NCBI GenBank assembly: GCA_000224765.2
Contig: AGAU01000041.1
Location: forward strand, 16,880-80,879
DNA from: SAR324 cluster bacterium JCVI-SC AAA005
GTDB lineage: Bacteria > SAR324 > NAC60-12
Length of the DNA: 64,000 bases
Direction of reading: 5' to 3'
The notes under the pieces were generated by a model. That model saw only the letters and a list, made by a program, of their open reading frames with translations. It made no database searches and was not told the origin of the DNA. A program made the position numbers and the translations under genes. Within the stretch, counting starts at the first letter, position 1. Each line of letters starts with the position of its first letter. Positions 9,366 through 18,588 of the stretch are shown here, piece after piece.

Positions 9366-10175
9366 TTATGAAACTAGATCATATAGCAACCGATAGTAAA
9401 AAGTCTTTTTTGAATTAAAGGGAATCCCGTATTCATTGAGAAATAGCTCCTCCCACCCCTTTCCTAGATTCCATTCAAGACTCCAGGTTGCTACTGCCAA
9501 GTCCCACCAAACATCTGCCACACTCAGCTCGCCTAAGTCCACAAATCCTCGTAGAGAATTTTTTTGAAAAATAATATTTGGGACGCAGTAATCCCCATGG
9601 CAAACGACCTCCTTGGTTAAGGGTGGTTGCTGCTCGTTCAAGAAACTTAAGGCTTAGTCAAGGTTGAGATGCTGAAATTCAGGATGAAAATGCTTTTGAG
9701 GTTGAATTAATCCGAGTCGAGCTCTCTTTGAGACATGCTCCAACGTAGACCGGAGTCGAAAATCAAAAGGACATGCGGAGACAGGGGTTCGATCGTGAAA
9801 ATAACGTAACGCCTTTGCCAGGAGATATACCAAACGCTTTGGATTAAATTTTAGTTCTGGTTGTGTTCCGTTAAATCCTGCGATCGCCTCACTTAGCAAC
9901 CAAGGTGGATTACCATTCAGATCAAAATTAATGATCTTTGGCACAGGTAAAAATTCTTTGACCCAAGAGACACACTGCAATTCATCTGCAATCGAAGGAT
10001 AAGCGTCACCTCGAACCATTTTAAGATACCTGATTGCTCCGTTGGGATGACTCAGTCGATAAGTACAGGCGTGATCAAAAGGAGCCCAAGCGACTGTGGA
10101 ATTCCAATGTGGCAGTGACTCCTCTAATTTTTTTGGGAAAAGAAAAGAGTGACTGCGAGCGGTAAGGTGTTGCAT
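9366..10175 (-). pseudogene. APH(3')-like aminoglycoside phosphotransferase interrupted by an in-frame TAA
   Basis: Two minus-strand pieces in the same frame make one kinase of about 269 residues. The first (10175 to 9657) carries the N-lobe, with YRLSHPNGAIRYLKMV holding the ATP-binding Lys. A TAA at 9654-9656 follows HLNLD. The frame then continues ALSFLNEQQ and carries the catalytic loop VVCHGDYCVPNIIF, the metal-binding segment GFVDLGELSVADVWWDLA and the APH(3') tail (FYYRLLYD). All key motifs after the stop are intact, so a single CAA-to-TAA or similar change would explain it. Either a young pseudogene, a sequencing error, or two separately translated parts (a TTG at 9641 is available). 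Its substrate need not be an antibiotic. Confidence 0.85.
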
Positions 10176-10363
10176 TGCTTACTCAACAGTTCAATATAGT
10201 TTCATTCTCAGCTAAAGATTCCAGTGTAGTCTTTAGGATTTTGCTGAAATAAGACTATCTGAAATAGTATTTTTAGAGAACTCTATAAAATATTTCATAA
10301 GTTTCAAATTGGTAACCGTATTTAAATAATAATGTAAGTTGTATTGGGATTAAATTAGAAATT

Positions 10364-11509
10364 ATGGACTATAACAAACGTATACTCCTGCTGATTAACG
10401 GCGGTTCCTTCGTAGTGATTGGTTCTGTCATGAGCCGCCTGCATGTTCTGCAGGCCTGGATGGGTATGAACTATGAGCAGTTTTCATGGGTGCTTTTCTG
10501 TTTTAGTTTTGGTGCTATTTTTAGCAATCTAACTGTAGGGCGCTTGATGCCATATTTTGGTGTTAGGAAGGTCCTCACAGCCACGATGTTTTGCATTGTA
10601 GTTGCCCTGATTCTTTTTGTCGAAAAGCCACCTTATATTAAGTTGATGAGCTTGTGGATGCTTCTAGGTTTTGGCTTTAGTGGAAGTATGGTGGTAGTCA
10701 TGTCTCAGGCTGGAATAGTTCAAGCTCAGCAAGGTAAATCCTGGATGTCTTTTTTTCAGGGAATTAGTGGGATTGGTGTAATCGGAGGGATGGGAACTGG
10801 GTTGCTTTCCAATAACCTGAATTTCCCAATAGATAGCCATTTCCCTCTAGTCGGATTGGCAATGATGATTGTTTTAGCATTCACTTTATTGATTTACGTT
10901 CCATACGAATCAAATCAGGAGCGGCAGGGGTCTGCACTAAAGCCATCAAATATACTGATATTAATGGCTTTTATAAATTTTTCTCTGATTCTTTCAATAA
11001 GCTCTTTTATATCTTGGTCTGGTGTGATGTTACGGGACAAATTTAATTTTGAAGATGACCTCGCTACATTTGGTACTTTTGGCTTCGTTTTAGCTGAAAC
11101 AGGAATTCGCTTTTGGGGAGATGTTCTCGTAAGGCGTTTTGGGAAAATCCCTTTGCTCATTGGTACAGGTTTCCTTACCTCGGTTTCACTTCTCTCAATT
11201 TACCTCATACAGCATCCCATCTGGGCTTTGACTGGCTGTGTCTGTGTTGGGTTGGCTTCAGGAACAATTCAACCCATTATTTTTGGACTTTCTGCCGAAC
11301 AACAAGGTGTCATGGCTAGAAACATGTCTTTTGTCATGCTGTTTCAGTCAGTTGCTTTTTTAGCAGGTCCATTAATTACAGGTTTAATTGCACAGCACGT
11401 GGGCCTTTTTGAAATCTATCTTTTTTGTAGTTGCGTTAGCGCAACGATTGTGGTGTTTGGCCTTTTGCTATTTAAATTTGAAACAACAAACTTCAGGACA
11501 GTTAAATAA
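10364..11509 (+). CDS. Major facilitator superfamily transporter
   Basis: A 381-residue hydrophobic protein with about twelve membrane segments, a short cytoplasmic loop GRLMPYFGVRKVL after the second segment (MFS-type R/G-rich loop) and a mirrored loop VRRFGKIPLL in the second half. The N-terminal segment is short and lacks a signal peptide. The layout fits MFS sugar or drug carriers (FucP/YbjJ-like impression). It is divergent from the broken APH gene, with 188 AT-rich bases between them. Substrate not assignable. Confidence 0.85.
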   Translation: MDYNKRILLLINGGSFVVIGSVMSRLHVLQAWMGMNYEQFSWVLFCFSFGAIFSNLTVGRLMPYFGVRKVLTATMFCIVVALILFVEKPPYIKLMSLWMLLGFGFSGSMVVVMSQAGIVQAQQGKSWMSFFQGISGIGVIGGMGTGLLSNNLNFPIDSHFPLVGLAMMIVLAFTLLIYVPYESNQERQGSALKPSNILILMAFINFSLILSISSFISWSGVMLRDKFNFEDDLATFGTFGFVLAETGIRFWGDVLVRRFGKIPLLIGTGFLTSVSLLSIYLIQHPIWALTGCVCVGLASGTIQPIIFGLSAEQQGVMARNMSFVMLFQSVAFLAGPLITGLIAQHVGLFEIYLFCSCVSATIVVFGLLLFKFETTNFRTVK

Positions 11510-11732
11510 AGCCTGTTTTGGGAGAAATGATTTGCTGGTAGTTGGCCAGAAATCTCCAATAACAGATTGCAAGAAGTAATATGGTTAATAATTTTGTTAT
11601 TTGAACAAGTTTAGGTCGTTTGTTCTGGTGATAAAGAAGCTTAGAAAGGGAGATAAAAGCAAAGGCTATAAGTTCAGCAGGCTGAAATTTAGACGGGCTG
11701 GGTTAGAGTTGTGTTTGAATTGAGTTGAAGGA

Positions 11733-11748
11733 AGTCTTCATGAAGACT
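11733..11748. repeat. Perfect 16-bp palindrome
   Basis: AGTCTTCATGAAGACT is its own reverse complement. It lies directly after the stop of the minus-strand gene at 11750 and in the convergent gap after the MFS gene. No T-run follows on either strand, so it is a weak terminator at best; a protein-binding site or chance is also possible. Confidence 0.4.
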
Positions 11749-11749
11749 A

Positions 11750-12052
11750 CTAAGATTCAGGTTTCACCCATAAAACCACGTAGTCTCCTTGCGAAATATA
11801 GCTGAACCAGTCAACAGTGCAGATGAGAGATTTTTCAGAGTCTTTGAATCGAATTTGGAAGGTCGCTAGGGTACTGTCACCCTTGGCATCGATAACTGTT
11901 TTCTCCACACCATCATCCGGTTTAATGTAGCTGGTGCAAGTTTGAACAGCTCCATCAATAATGGATTGATCAATACCTTTAGTGATCCAGTAGGTAATGA
12001 CAGCAAGAGCAAAGAGGAAAAGTCCCAGAAATGAGAGACGTGTTGCAGACAC
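11750..12052 (-). CDS. Small membrane-anchored protein of unknown function (100 aa)
   Basis: The GTG start at 12052 opens a protein with one N-terminal hydrophobic segment (LSFLGLFLFALAVITYWI) and an 80-residue, mostly extracytoplasmic domain containing two Cys (TCTSY and LICTVDW) and several beta-strand-like stretches. It could be an anchored periplasmic domain or an uncleaved secretion signal. I do not recognise the family. It follows the VOC gene by 36 bases on the same strand and may be the end of the long minus-strand run. Confidence 0.6.
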   Translation of the reverse strand: MSATRLSFLGLFLFALAVITYWITKGIDQSIIDGAVQTCTSYIKPDDGVEKTVIDAKGDSTLATFQIRFKDSEKSLICTVDWFSYISQGDYVVLWVKPES

Positions 12053-12088
12053 GAAATTGAGGTCGGATTAAGAAAAATTTTAGAGGAA

Positions 12089-12451
12089 TTATTCTCTTTG
12101 GAAGTTCAATTCTAAGCGAACCCCATTAGGATCATGAATAAAGATTTGCCGAACAGGTGAACTTGGTACATCCATGAGCTTATAGTCCACGCTTTTTTGA
12201 TCTAACTTCTTTTTCATTTCATCAAATCCTTTTGCGATCCAAGCAACATGATCAATCGCACCTGTAGGACCTGGTTTAGATTTTACTTCGACAACGTGGA
12301 TTACTGGATGCCCACCAGCATAAAGCCATGCTCCTGGGAAATTGAAAGGCGGTCGTTCACCATTCTCGAAGCCCAAGACATCCTCATAAAAGAGAATTGT
12401 TTGTTCTAGTTCACATGTCTCAATATTTACATGATCTAGTCCAGAAATCAT
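12089..12451 (-). CDS. VOC/glyoxalase-family protein
   Basis: A 120-residue single-unit vicinal-oxygen-chelate protein. It begins GLDHVNIETCELEQTILFYEDVLGF (first beta-alpha-beta unit with metal His), has VIHVVEV and AIDHVAWIAKGFDEM (second metal His) and ends with the family signature IFIHDPNGVRLELNF (metal Glu). It is intact, in contrast to the broken VOC gene at 28.4 kb. VOC proteins include lyases, isomerases, dioxygenases and resistance proteins; substrate unknown. It follows the PhyH genes on the same strand, so a role in the same catabolic route is reasonable. Confidence 0.9.
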   Translation of the reverse strand: MISGLDHVNIETCELEQTILFYEDVLGFENGERPPFNFPGAWLYAGGHPVIHVVEVKSKPGPTGAIDHVAWIAKGFDEMKKKLDQKSVDYKLMDVPSSPVRQIFIHDPNGVRLELNFQRE

Positions 12452-12508
12452 TTAATAACCAAATTTGGGAGGTTGATTTAAAACTCCTGAAAATACCTGA
12501 GAGATGTT

Positions 12509-13436
12509 TTACCAGGAGACAGAACCCAGAAGGCGTTGACCGAGTTCTGTTAATTTTGCCTTGGGGCCAAAATTTTCTTCAAGAACTGAGCCTGGCATAC
12601 CACATTTTCTTGGCCCTAACTGTTTTTCAAAAGATTCGAGCCTAATTTTCAGCAGTTCTTCTTCTTCTGGTTCAGCAGGGCACATAGATATGTACTGCGC
12701 ATATCTAGGTTTATTCGATCGGTTAGGGCTTGTCCCATGGGCCATCCTACTGTCCCAAATCACTAGGTCTCCAGCTTTGCTTTCAAGGTTAATAACATCA
12801 AAGTCCAACTTCTCTTTAATAATTCTTGGTCGATTCTTAGGTTGGTATTTAAGCCAACTGTCTAACTGTTTGAAAAGATCAGGGACAATTTGAAGCCCTC
12901 CCATATTCTCATCATTGTCGTTCAAACTTAGTACACCTTGAATATTTCGAACATTGTTTTTGTTGGCCAGGTCAATGTCCCAGTGTAAAAAGCCATCATT
13001 TTGCCAACCATCTCGATTGGGAAGATTCATATTTACTCGATCAATCGTTACCCAGAGTTCCTCAATTCCCCACAAGTCTACAAATGCATCATATAGTCTT
13101 GGATATTGTCGGTTGTTCCACATTGCCTGATGATGATACAATTCTGTCATACCTTGAAGACTTTTTATGGTCAAATTTTCTTGTGACCTTGGTGATATAG
13201 AGTACCAAGATTCAGGCTGTTCTCTTTTGACCCCTAGGAACTCACATATGACCTCAATCAAATCTTCACACTGTTGCTTAGGGATTAGCTCGGGTACTAC
13301 CAAATACCCATTTTCTTGCCAGCATCGCCATCCCTTCCCAACTTAAAACGCGAAAATTCTTGTCATCAAAATATTTTGGAAATGAACGCGGTGTCTCATA
13401 GCAGGTCCCAGCGTTGAAGCGACGTTCAGTAGCCAT
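12509..13436 (-). CDS. PhyH-family Fe(II)/2-oxoglutarate dioxygenase, apparently frameshifted near its 5' end
   Basis: The main frame (13303 down to 12509) gives 264 residues with the iron triad of the PhyH family: H-x-D in FLHWDIDL and the distal His in SRMAHGTSPNRS followed by the 2OG-binding Arg (KPRYAQY). Its predicted beginning LVVPELIP lacks the usual start. Upstream in the same frame lies WQENGY, joining smoothly but ending at a TAA. In another frame, ATG 13436 with GAAAGG upstream codes for MATERRFNAGTCYETPRS and so on to DDKNFRVLSWEG, a plausible N-terminus. A one-base shift near 13310-13335 (for instance in AAAA) would unite them. Either a pseudogene, a sequence error, or translation from TTG 13303. 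Confidence 0.8.
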
Positions 13437-13451
13437 TGTAATCAAAACCTT

Positions 13452-14276
13452 TCAGCCGACTGCAAACGTTTCTTCAACTTCTACAGGCTTTGGACCGTTC
13501 GTAGAAAATAATTCTTCTCCAGATTCCCGGAGTCTCCTACCGTTTAAAAGCAGTCCTGGGCGGCCTACACTTTGCCCTTCCATTTGCCTATTTTCGGGGT
13601 TGCGATATCCGACTCGGACCAGCTTTCGCGCAGACTCAGTAACATTGATATAAGAGCCGTGCACTGTGTTAATGTTGAATAGCACAACATCACCTTTTTT
13701 TGCTGGTACTGGTACTGTGTCCTTTAAAGAATAATCCCCTGTCGAAAGATGTGGGGTACAAGGTTTCCCATCAGAAAATTTTATAATGTGTTCCAATGGA
13801 CCTTTTTTGTGTGAACCCTCCAGAAAGCGTATTTCGCCATTTTCATGGCATGTATCATCCAAGTGAACTAAAGCATCTATATAGCGAGAATCCTCGTGTT
13901 TGTAAAACGCCCAATCTTGGTGCATTGGGAAGGGATGGCCTGCTTGAGGAGGTTTGATATGCATTGTGCTGTGATGCAATTCCACGTCTGGCCCTATCAA
14001 CTCCGCAATTACTGATACCAAATTGGTCTTTTGTACAGCCTGGAGCCAGTTACTGGAGTAGTATTGCAGATCATGCATCGCAATCAATTTGCTTCGGTTA
14101 TCTGTCTCAGCATCCATATAGGCCTTGCGCCAGGGACCACTCCAGCCGGGTGTGTTTTCTGCCCAGCTATCCATCATCCAAACCAGATCCTCAGTTAAGC
14201 TTTGGACTTCTTGCTCTGAAAAAATTCCTGGTAGATACAGATAGCCCTTTTCCCAAAAAAATTCAGAATGTTTCAT
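13452..14276 (-). CDS. PhyH-family Fe(II)/2-oxoglutarate dioxygenase
   Basis: About 274 residues from MKHSEFFWEKGYLYLPGIF. The iron ligands are plain: H-x-D in FPMHQDWAFYKHED near residue 125, and the distal His in INTVHGSYINVTES near 205, followed by the 2OG-binding Arg in RKLVRVGYR. The jelly-roll strand motif NGEIRFLEGSHKKG near 155 is typical. The in-frame start nine codons earlier (14303) has no better ribosome site. The enzyme hydroxylates or oxidatively removes groups from a small substrate using O2. It sits between Gfo/Idh and another PhyH gene, so these dioxygenases probably act on the same compound class. Confidence 0.93.
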   Translation of the reverse strand: MKHSEFFWEKGYLYLPGIFSEQEVQSLTEDLVWMMDSWAENTPGWSGPWRKAYMDAETDNRSKLIAMHDLQYYSSNWLQAVQKTNLVSVIAELIGPDVELHHSTMHIKPPQAGHPFPMHQDWAFYKHEDSRYIDALVHLDDTCHENGEIRFLEGSHKKGPLEHIIKFSDGKPCTPHLSTGDYSLKDTVPVPAKKGDVVLFNINTVHGSYINVTESARKLVRVGYRNPENRQMEGQSVGRPGLLLNGRRLRESGEELFSTNGPKPVEVEETFAVG

Positions 14277-14351
14277 AACTTTTCGTGAAATTGATTGAAT
14301 CAAAGATGATCATGATCTGTTGAGACCAGTCTCAAGTAAAAGCTAATTTGT

Positions 14352-15398
14352 TTACAGTATCACCTCCTTACCTGTCTGCTGGCTCTCGTAAACCGAATTA
14401 AGAATTTTCATTACTTGGAGAGAGTGTTCAGCTGGTACAGGAACAGGCTGATCGTTGATAATCGCCTCCGAAAATTCGATACATTCCTGTGCATGTGCCT
14501 CTACGCTTCTAGGTAGAGGCTTCAATGTACTGTTTGAGTGGGATTTGGAGTTTGGGTCTGAGGTGAGTTTTTCAAGGCTAGGCCAATGAAGCCCACCTTT
14601 TTTCCCATAAAGCCAAACTTGCATATCTTCAAACTCACCAGCTTCATGATGAAGCATCCACGATACCTCGAGCATCAACACAGCCCCATTTTCAAAACGG
14701 ATAAATGCTGCTGCTAATTCCTCAACATCCATCAGATCATGATTGTAAGCCCCCATTTTGCTAAAGGCATTGTGATCTTTTGCTAGTTCAGTCCTTGCTA
14801 CGCCAGTAACAGATTTTGGTTCTGGGTTGCCCATGAACCAAAGAGTCAGATCAAGAACGTGGACCCCAATATCTATACATGCACCTCCTCCAGAATGCTT
14901 TTTCATTAAAAATCCGTCACGGACTGGTAGAGCGTTTCTTCGAAGCATCCATGATCTAGCGTGGTAGATTGGTCCAATAGATTTGGCCTGATCTTTAATG
15001 AGTTTAGACCCGTCCCCAAATCGAAAATGTTGAGCACACATCAATTTTTTCCCACTTTGATCCCTCGCTTCAATCATTCTTTCTATTTCAGAAGCGGTAG
15101 GAGCAAGAGGTTTTTCGCAAATGACATGTTTACCCGCTTTCAGAGCAGCAACTGATAAATCACAGTGATACGAGTTTGGTGTGCAGACGTCAACTATGTC
15201 AATTTCAGCATCATTGATTAGCTCAAGAGGGTCTTGGTAAAGTTTTGATATGTCATGATCTGTGCCCCACTTTTTAAGAGCATTGGCATTAATATCTGAC
15301 GCAGCTACCACTTCTGTATGTTGACTTTGCTTCCAGCCAGGCATGTGGGTGCGAGCAATACCACCAACGCCGATAACACCCACTCTTAAATTTTTCAT
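14352..15398 (-). CDS. Gfo/Idh/MocA-family oxidoreductase
   Basis: A 348-residue NAD(P)-dependent dehydrogenase. The Rossmann fold begins at the N-terminus (VGVIGVGGIARTHMPGW). The conserved substrate-side Lys is in the EKP motif HVICEKPLAPTASE near residue 95, and the C-terminal domain carries GGGACIDIGVHVLDLTLWF with the Asp/His pair near 175. Such enzymes oxidise or reduce sugar hydroxyls, including making 3-keto-sugars. Its start lies 11 bases after the stop of the next Gfo/Idh gene, so the two are co-transcribed and may act as a pair or in sequence. Confidence 0.95.
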   Translation of the reverse strand: MKNLRVGVIGVGGIARTHMPGWKQSQHTEVVAASDINANALKKWGTDHDISKLYQDPLELINDAEIDIVDVCTPNSYHCDLSVAALKAGKHVICEKPLAPTASEIERMIEARDQSGKKLMCAQHFRFGDGSKLIKDQAKSIGPIYHARSWMLRRNALPVRDGFLMKKHSGGGACIDIGVHVLDLTLWFMGNPEPKSVTGVARTELAKDHNAFSKMGAYNHDLMDVEELAAAFIRFENGAVLMLEVSWMLHHEAGEFEDMQVWLYGKKGGLHWPSLEKLTSDPNSKSHSNSTLKPLPRSVEAHAQECIEFSEAIINDQPVPVPAEHSLQVMKILNSVYESQQTGKEVIL

Positions 15399-15409
15399 AT
15401 TTTCTCAAA

Positions 15410-16417
15410 TCATTGATGATATGGTTCAACATTGACCCATTTACGAGTCGAGGCAGCTTCATAAATGGCTTCCATAACCGTACTTCTGTACGCAGCTTCT
15501 TTGGGAGATACCAAATTAGTTTTCTCCCCACTATGGACAGAATCTAGAAATAATTCGAAAGCATGTGGAAGCCTTTCCGGCACATCTTCGAAAGGAGATT
15601 TACCATGCGCATCTTTGATATCATCGCTTACCAAGTACAAATCATCCTTCATAACATAGGCGTAAGCTTTGGTTCCACTCACTTCAGCGGTCAGTGGCAT
15701 ATCGAGGTCAACCCACCCAGCTGCAATACTTGCTACAACACCACTCTTAAATTTGAGCAGGGCTTCGCCACTCTCATCACAGTCGGGGTATCGCGATAAA
15801 GGGCTGGAGAAAGAAGCGGTAACTGCTTCTAAATCATTCATAAACCAAAGTAGTATATCAAGAACATGAGTTCCTAAATCACCAAAAGCACCGACCCCAG
15901 CCTGGTTTAAATCTGTCATCCATAGCCATCCTTCGAAGCCTTCTTTAAGATTTTTCGCATGATAGTTGTTTAAACGAATTCTACTGATTTTGCCAAAAGT
16001 ATTTGAATCAATTAGTTCCTTTATTTTTCTATAGGCTGGTCTGCTTCGATTGAAATAACCGGTTTGAAACAACACACCAGCATCGGCTAACTTTTTTTCC
16101 ATTCTTTCAGAGTCGGCTTTGCCCATACCTAAAGGTTTTTCAACAAAACAGTGTTTGCCTGCTTCTGCTACCTTATCCAAAATCTGTTCGTGTCGATTTG
16201 TTTCAGAACAGACAATTACAGCATCTAATGCATCTAATGCAAGAAGCTCATCAACTGAAGAACAAATACGACATTCAAACTTTTCTGCATTTGAATTTGC
16301 TCTATCGGTGTCATGATCCCAAACACCTACTACATTGAAATCATCCCTTGCCAATAATCTTCGTACGAAATCAGGGGTGTGTATGTGTGCTGCACCCAGC
16401 AACGCTATTTTTTTCAA
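15410..16417 (-). CDS. Gfo/Idh/MocA-family oxidoreductase
   Basis: A 335-residue protein with the family layout: N-terminal nucleotide fold (KKIALLGAAHIHTPDFVRRL, where the glycine loop is unusual, G-A-A-H-I-H rather than G-x-G-x-x-G), the EKP box HCFVEKPLGMGKADSE near 95, and VGAFGDLGTHVLDILLWFM near 175 with the catalytic Asp/His. It differs clearly from its downstream neighbour, so it is not a recent duplication. Expected to oxidise or reduce a sugar or cyclitol. The altered glycine loop could change cofactor choice. It sits in the operon between two PhyH genes. Confidence 0.94.
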   Translation of the reverse strand: MKKIALLGAAHIHTPDFVRRLLARDDFNVVGVWDHDTDRANSNAEKFECRICSSVDELLALDALDAVIVCSETNRHEQILDKVAEAGKHCFVEKPLGMGKADSERMEKKLADAGVLFQTGYFNRSRPAYRKIKELIDSNTFGKISRIRLNNYHAKNLKEGFEGWLWMTDLNQAGVGAFGDLGTHVLDILLWFMNDLEAVTASFSSPLSRYPDCDESGEALLKFKSGVVASIAAGWVDLDMPLTAEVSGTKAYAYVMKDDLYLVSDDIKDAHGKSPFEDVPERLPHAFELFLDSVHSGEKTNLVSPKEAAYRSTVMEAIYEAASTRKWVNVEPYHQ

Positions 16418-16438
16418 TTTTTGTCCTCGAAAAGAAGG

Positions 16439-17539
16439 TTAATAATTAACTGAAGCAACCAGTTTCTGCATTCCTGACCAGTCCGCCCACATGTCACAAA
16501 TGCCATCTTTAGATCGCTCCCAAGGATTTCCCTCTGATCCTAAATCGAGCCACTCTCCCAACAGACCTCTATCGGGATGATCTGTGTACCCATCTGAGAC
16601 AATATTTGGCTGTCTTGTTTTGTTTCTGATTCGAAATATTACTGTTTTTCTAGATTCAAGACCATTTTCATTTCTTGTCCCAGTATGGGGTAAATGAAAA
16701 GTGCTGATGCAAGCATCACCTGGTTCCATCAATATTGGGGTTGGCTTTGGCCACGGCCTCCCATCGGGAGTTTTTTCTGATGAACTGTCCAAAAACTGAT
16801 CTCTGACAGCATCAGGTAAATACTTTATTCCACATCTGTTAGCTGCGGAATAATCAAGCCTTGGCCAATCAGGGCCCTCCGGGCCAATCTGACCAGTTTT
16901 TCCTCTCTGCCATCGGAAGAATTCTTCTGTCTTGTGGTGAGCTCCTGTTAATACAGCAGTTTGACCCCATCCATTCTCAGTTTGGGGAGATAGGCAAACA
17001 AAAACCAGAGCTGTAAAACTACCGAGACTAAGTGTCTTCTCTGGATCCTGAAAAAGGGGAACTAAATTATGCCCGATTACCTCAGCACTATGGCCAAGGT
17101 CCCCTTTTGGCCCAGAGCGAATATATTTCTCATATATTTGTTTATCACTTCCAGATTGAATATCTTGAGGTACATTTATCGAACACAAACCATCCATATG
17201 AAGAAACGAGCCAAAATAAGGAGTATCTTCGTCTCTGTAACCTATGTTATTAATTTTATTGCTAGGGGGAGTTTGTTCCTTGACTGCAACGTGACATGAG
17301 GTGGGAGCATCGAAAGGGCCAATAACATCATCAAGAATTGAATTTAGATGAGATTTGTTTATCAAATCAGTCATCCTTGAATCGTAACCAAGACGCTTGT
17401 CAAACTCATGATCATGTGACTTGAGAGCCTCAATTGAATTAGAAAGTACCTTAGTTGAAATTACGTTTCTAAGTATTACATAGCCATCATTGTATAGAGA
17501 TTTCTTTTGATCTAAGTTAAGAATCAATTCGGATTCCAT
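16439..17539 (-). CDS. PhyH-like dioxygenase, long divergent form
   Basis: A 366-residue protein starting MESELILNLDQKKSLYNDGYVILRNVIS, the usual PhyH opening. The iron H-x-D is in FGSFLHMDGLCS near residue 115, and the distal His is in STFHLPHTGTRNEN near 290, followed by the Arg-rich 2OG segment RKTVIFRIRNK. Between them is an insert of about 120 residues that the two shorter PhyH proteins lack. The start ATG has no strong ribosome site. It is the first catabolic gene after the importer ATPases, 104 bases downstream of them, so it may take the first step on the imported compound. Confidence 0.85.
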   Translation of the reverse strand: MESELILNLDQKKSLYNDGYVILRNVISTKVLSNSIEALKSHDHEFDKRLGYDSRMTDLINKSHLNSILDDVIGPFDAPTSCHVAVKEQTPPSNKINNIGYRDEDTPYFGSFLHMDGLCSINVPQDIQSGSDKQIYEKYIRSGPKGDLGHSAEVIGHNLVPLFQDPEKTLSLGSFTALVFVCLSPQTENGWGQTAVLTGAHHKTEEFFRWQRGKTGQIGPEGPDWPRLDYSAANRCGIKYLPDAVRDQFLDSSSEKTPDGRPWPKPTPILMEPGDACISTFHLPHTGTRNENGLESRKTVIFRIRNKTRQPNIVSDGYTDHPDRGLLGEWLDLGSEGNPWERSKDGICDMWADWSGMQKLVASVNY

Positions 17540-17643
17540 TTTACCTCATAATTGAAACATCAAATATATTACTTCATAAACCAAATTAAAATGTATTTAG
17601 CATTTGGCAATAAATCTGGATGACAAAATTTAGAGGTAATAGT

Positions 17644-18495
17644 TTATACTAAATTACCATCTTCATCTGGCATTTGAACTGGCTTACTCCAATTTTCGTC
17701 ATAGAAAGGTGGGGGTACTGAGTCAACAAGCAGTTGTACGTAGGGGTGTTTAGGATTATTAATAACATCTACAGTGTCGCCAGATTGTACAACATCTCCC
17801 CTATAAAGTATGTAAATTTGGTTGCCAATTTGATATGCCGTAGCTAAATCATGAGTGATGTAGAGAAAATTAATACCATCTTCATCTCTCATTCTAAGCA
17901 TTACATCAATAATACCTGCCCTAAGTGACGCATCTACCATAGAGACTGGTTCATCAGCAACAATTATCCTAGGCTTGATCATGTAAGCTCTTGCCATCAT
18001 CATGCGCTGTCTTTGACCACCACTTAACTGGTGTGGAAATTTATCTAAAACTTCATCTCCCTTGAGCCCTACAACACCCAAAGACTCTTCAATCAATTTG
18101 GTTGCATCACTTTTAGTCGCAACTAGTTTAAAATGTTTGATTACCAGGTCAAAAATATGTCTTATTTTATAGAAAGGATTATAAACCCCAAAAGGGTCCT
18201 GAAAAACTGCCTGAACATTTTTTCGATAATTGAATAGTTCTTCGGAAGACATTTCAGATAAATCTTTACCCAGAAATTTGATTCGACCACTTGTGATAGA
18301 AGTAAAACCCAGTATTAAGTTAGCAATTGTAGTCTTCCCACTACCACTCTCGCCAGCAATTGTAGTAATTGATGCAGGTTTTTCTGGAATGACAATGGAG
18401 AAATCATTCAGTGCTCTTACCTTTTTCTCTTCACCAAGAAAACCAGATGAAACTTTATAAATTTTTGTTGCGTGCTCAATGGTGAGTAGCGACAT
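17644..18495 (-). CDS. Dipeptide/oligopeptide-type ABC transporter ATP-binding protein (DppF/OppF class)
   Basis: A 283-residue ATPase. Walker A is [11 protein letters not shown] near residue 48, the Q-loop AVFQDPFGVYNP near 95, the signature [14 protein letters not shown] near 155, Walker B IIVADEPVSMVDASLRA near 178 and the H-loop YITHDLATAYQ near 211. The C-terminal extension with the HPYVQLLVDSVP motif is typical of the Opp/Dpp class. It pairs with the ATPase gene upstream (18589-19392). Good GGGAGA ribosome site. Despite the family name, such importers often carry oligosaccharides, which fits the mannosidase and Gfo/Idh neighbours. Confidence 0.95.
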   Translation of the reverse strand: MSLLTIEHATKIYKVSSGFLGEEKKVRALNDFSIVIPEKPASITTIAGESGSGKTTIANLILGFTSITSGRIKFLGKDLSEMSSEELFNYRKNVQAVFQDPFGVYNPFYKIRHIFDLVIKHFKLVATKSDATKLIEESLGVVGLKGDEVLDKFPHQLSGGQRQRMMMARAYMIKPRIIVADEPVSMVDASLRAGIIDVMLRMRDEDGINFLYITHDLATAYQIGNQIYILYRGDVVQSGDTVDVINNPKHPYVQLLVDSVPPPFYDENWSKPVQMPDEDGNLV

Positions 18496-18588
18496 TCTCT
18501 CCCTAAAATACAGAAGTATATTTTCAGATATTTAATAGATCTGTTAATTGGATGTTGGAAATCTTAACGTATGGCTGATATTAAATAA

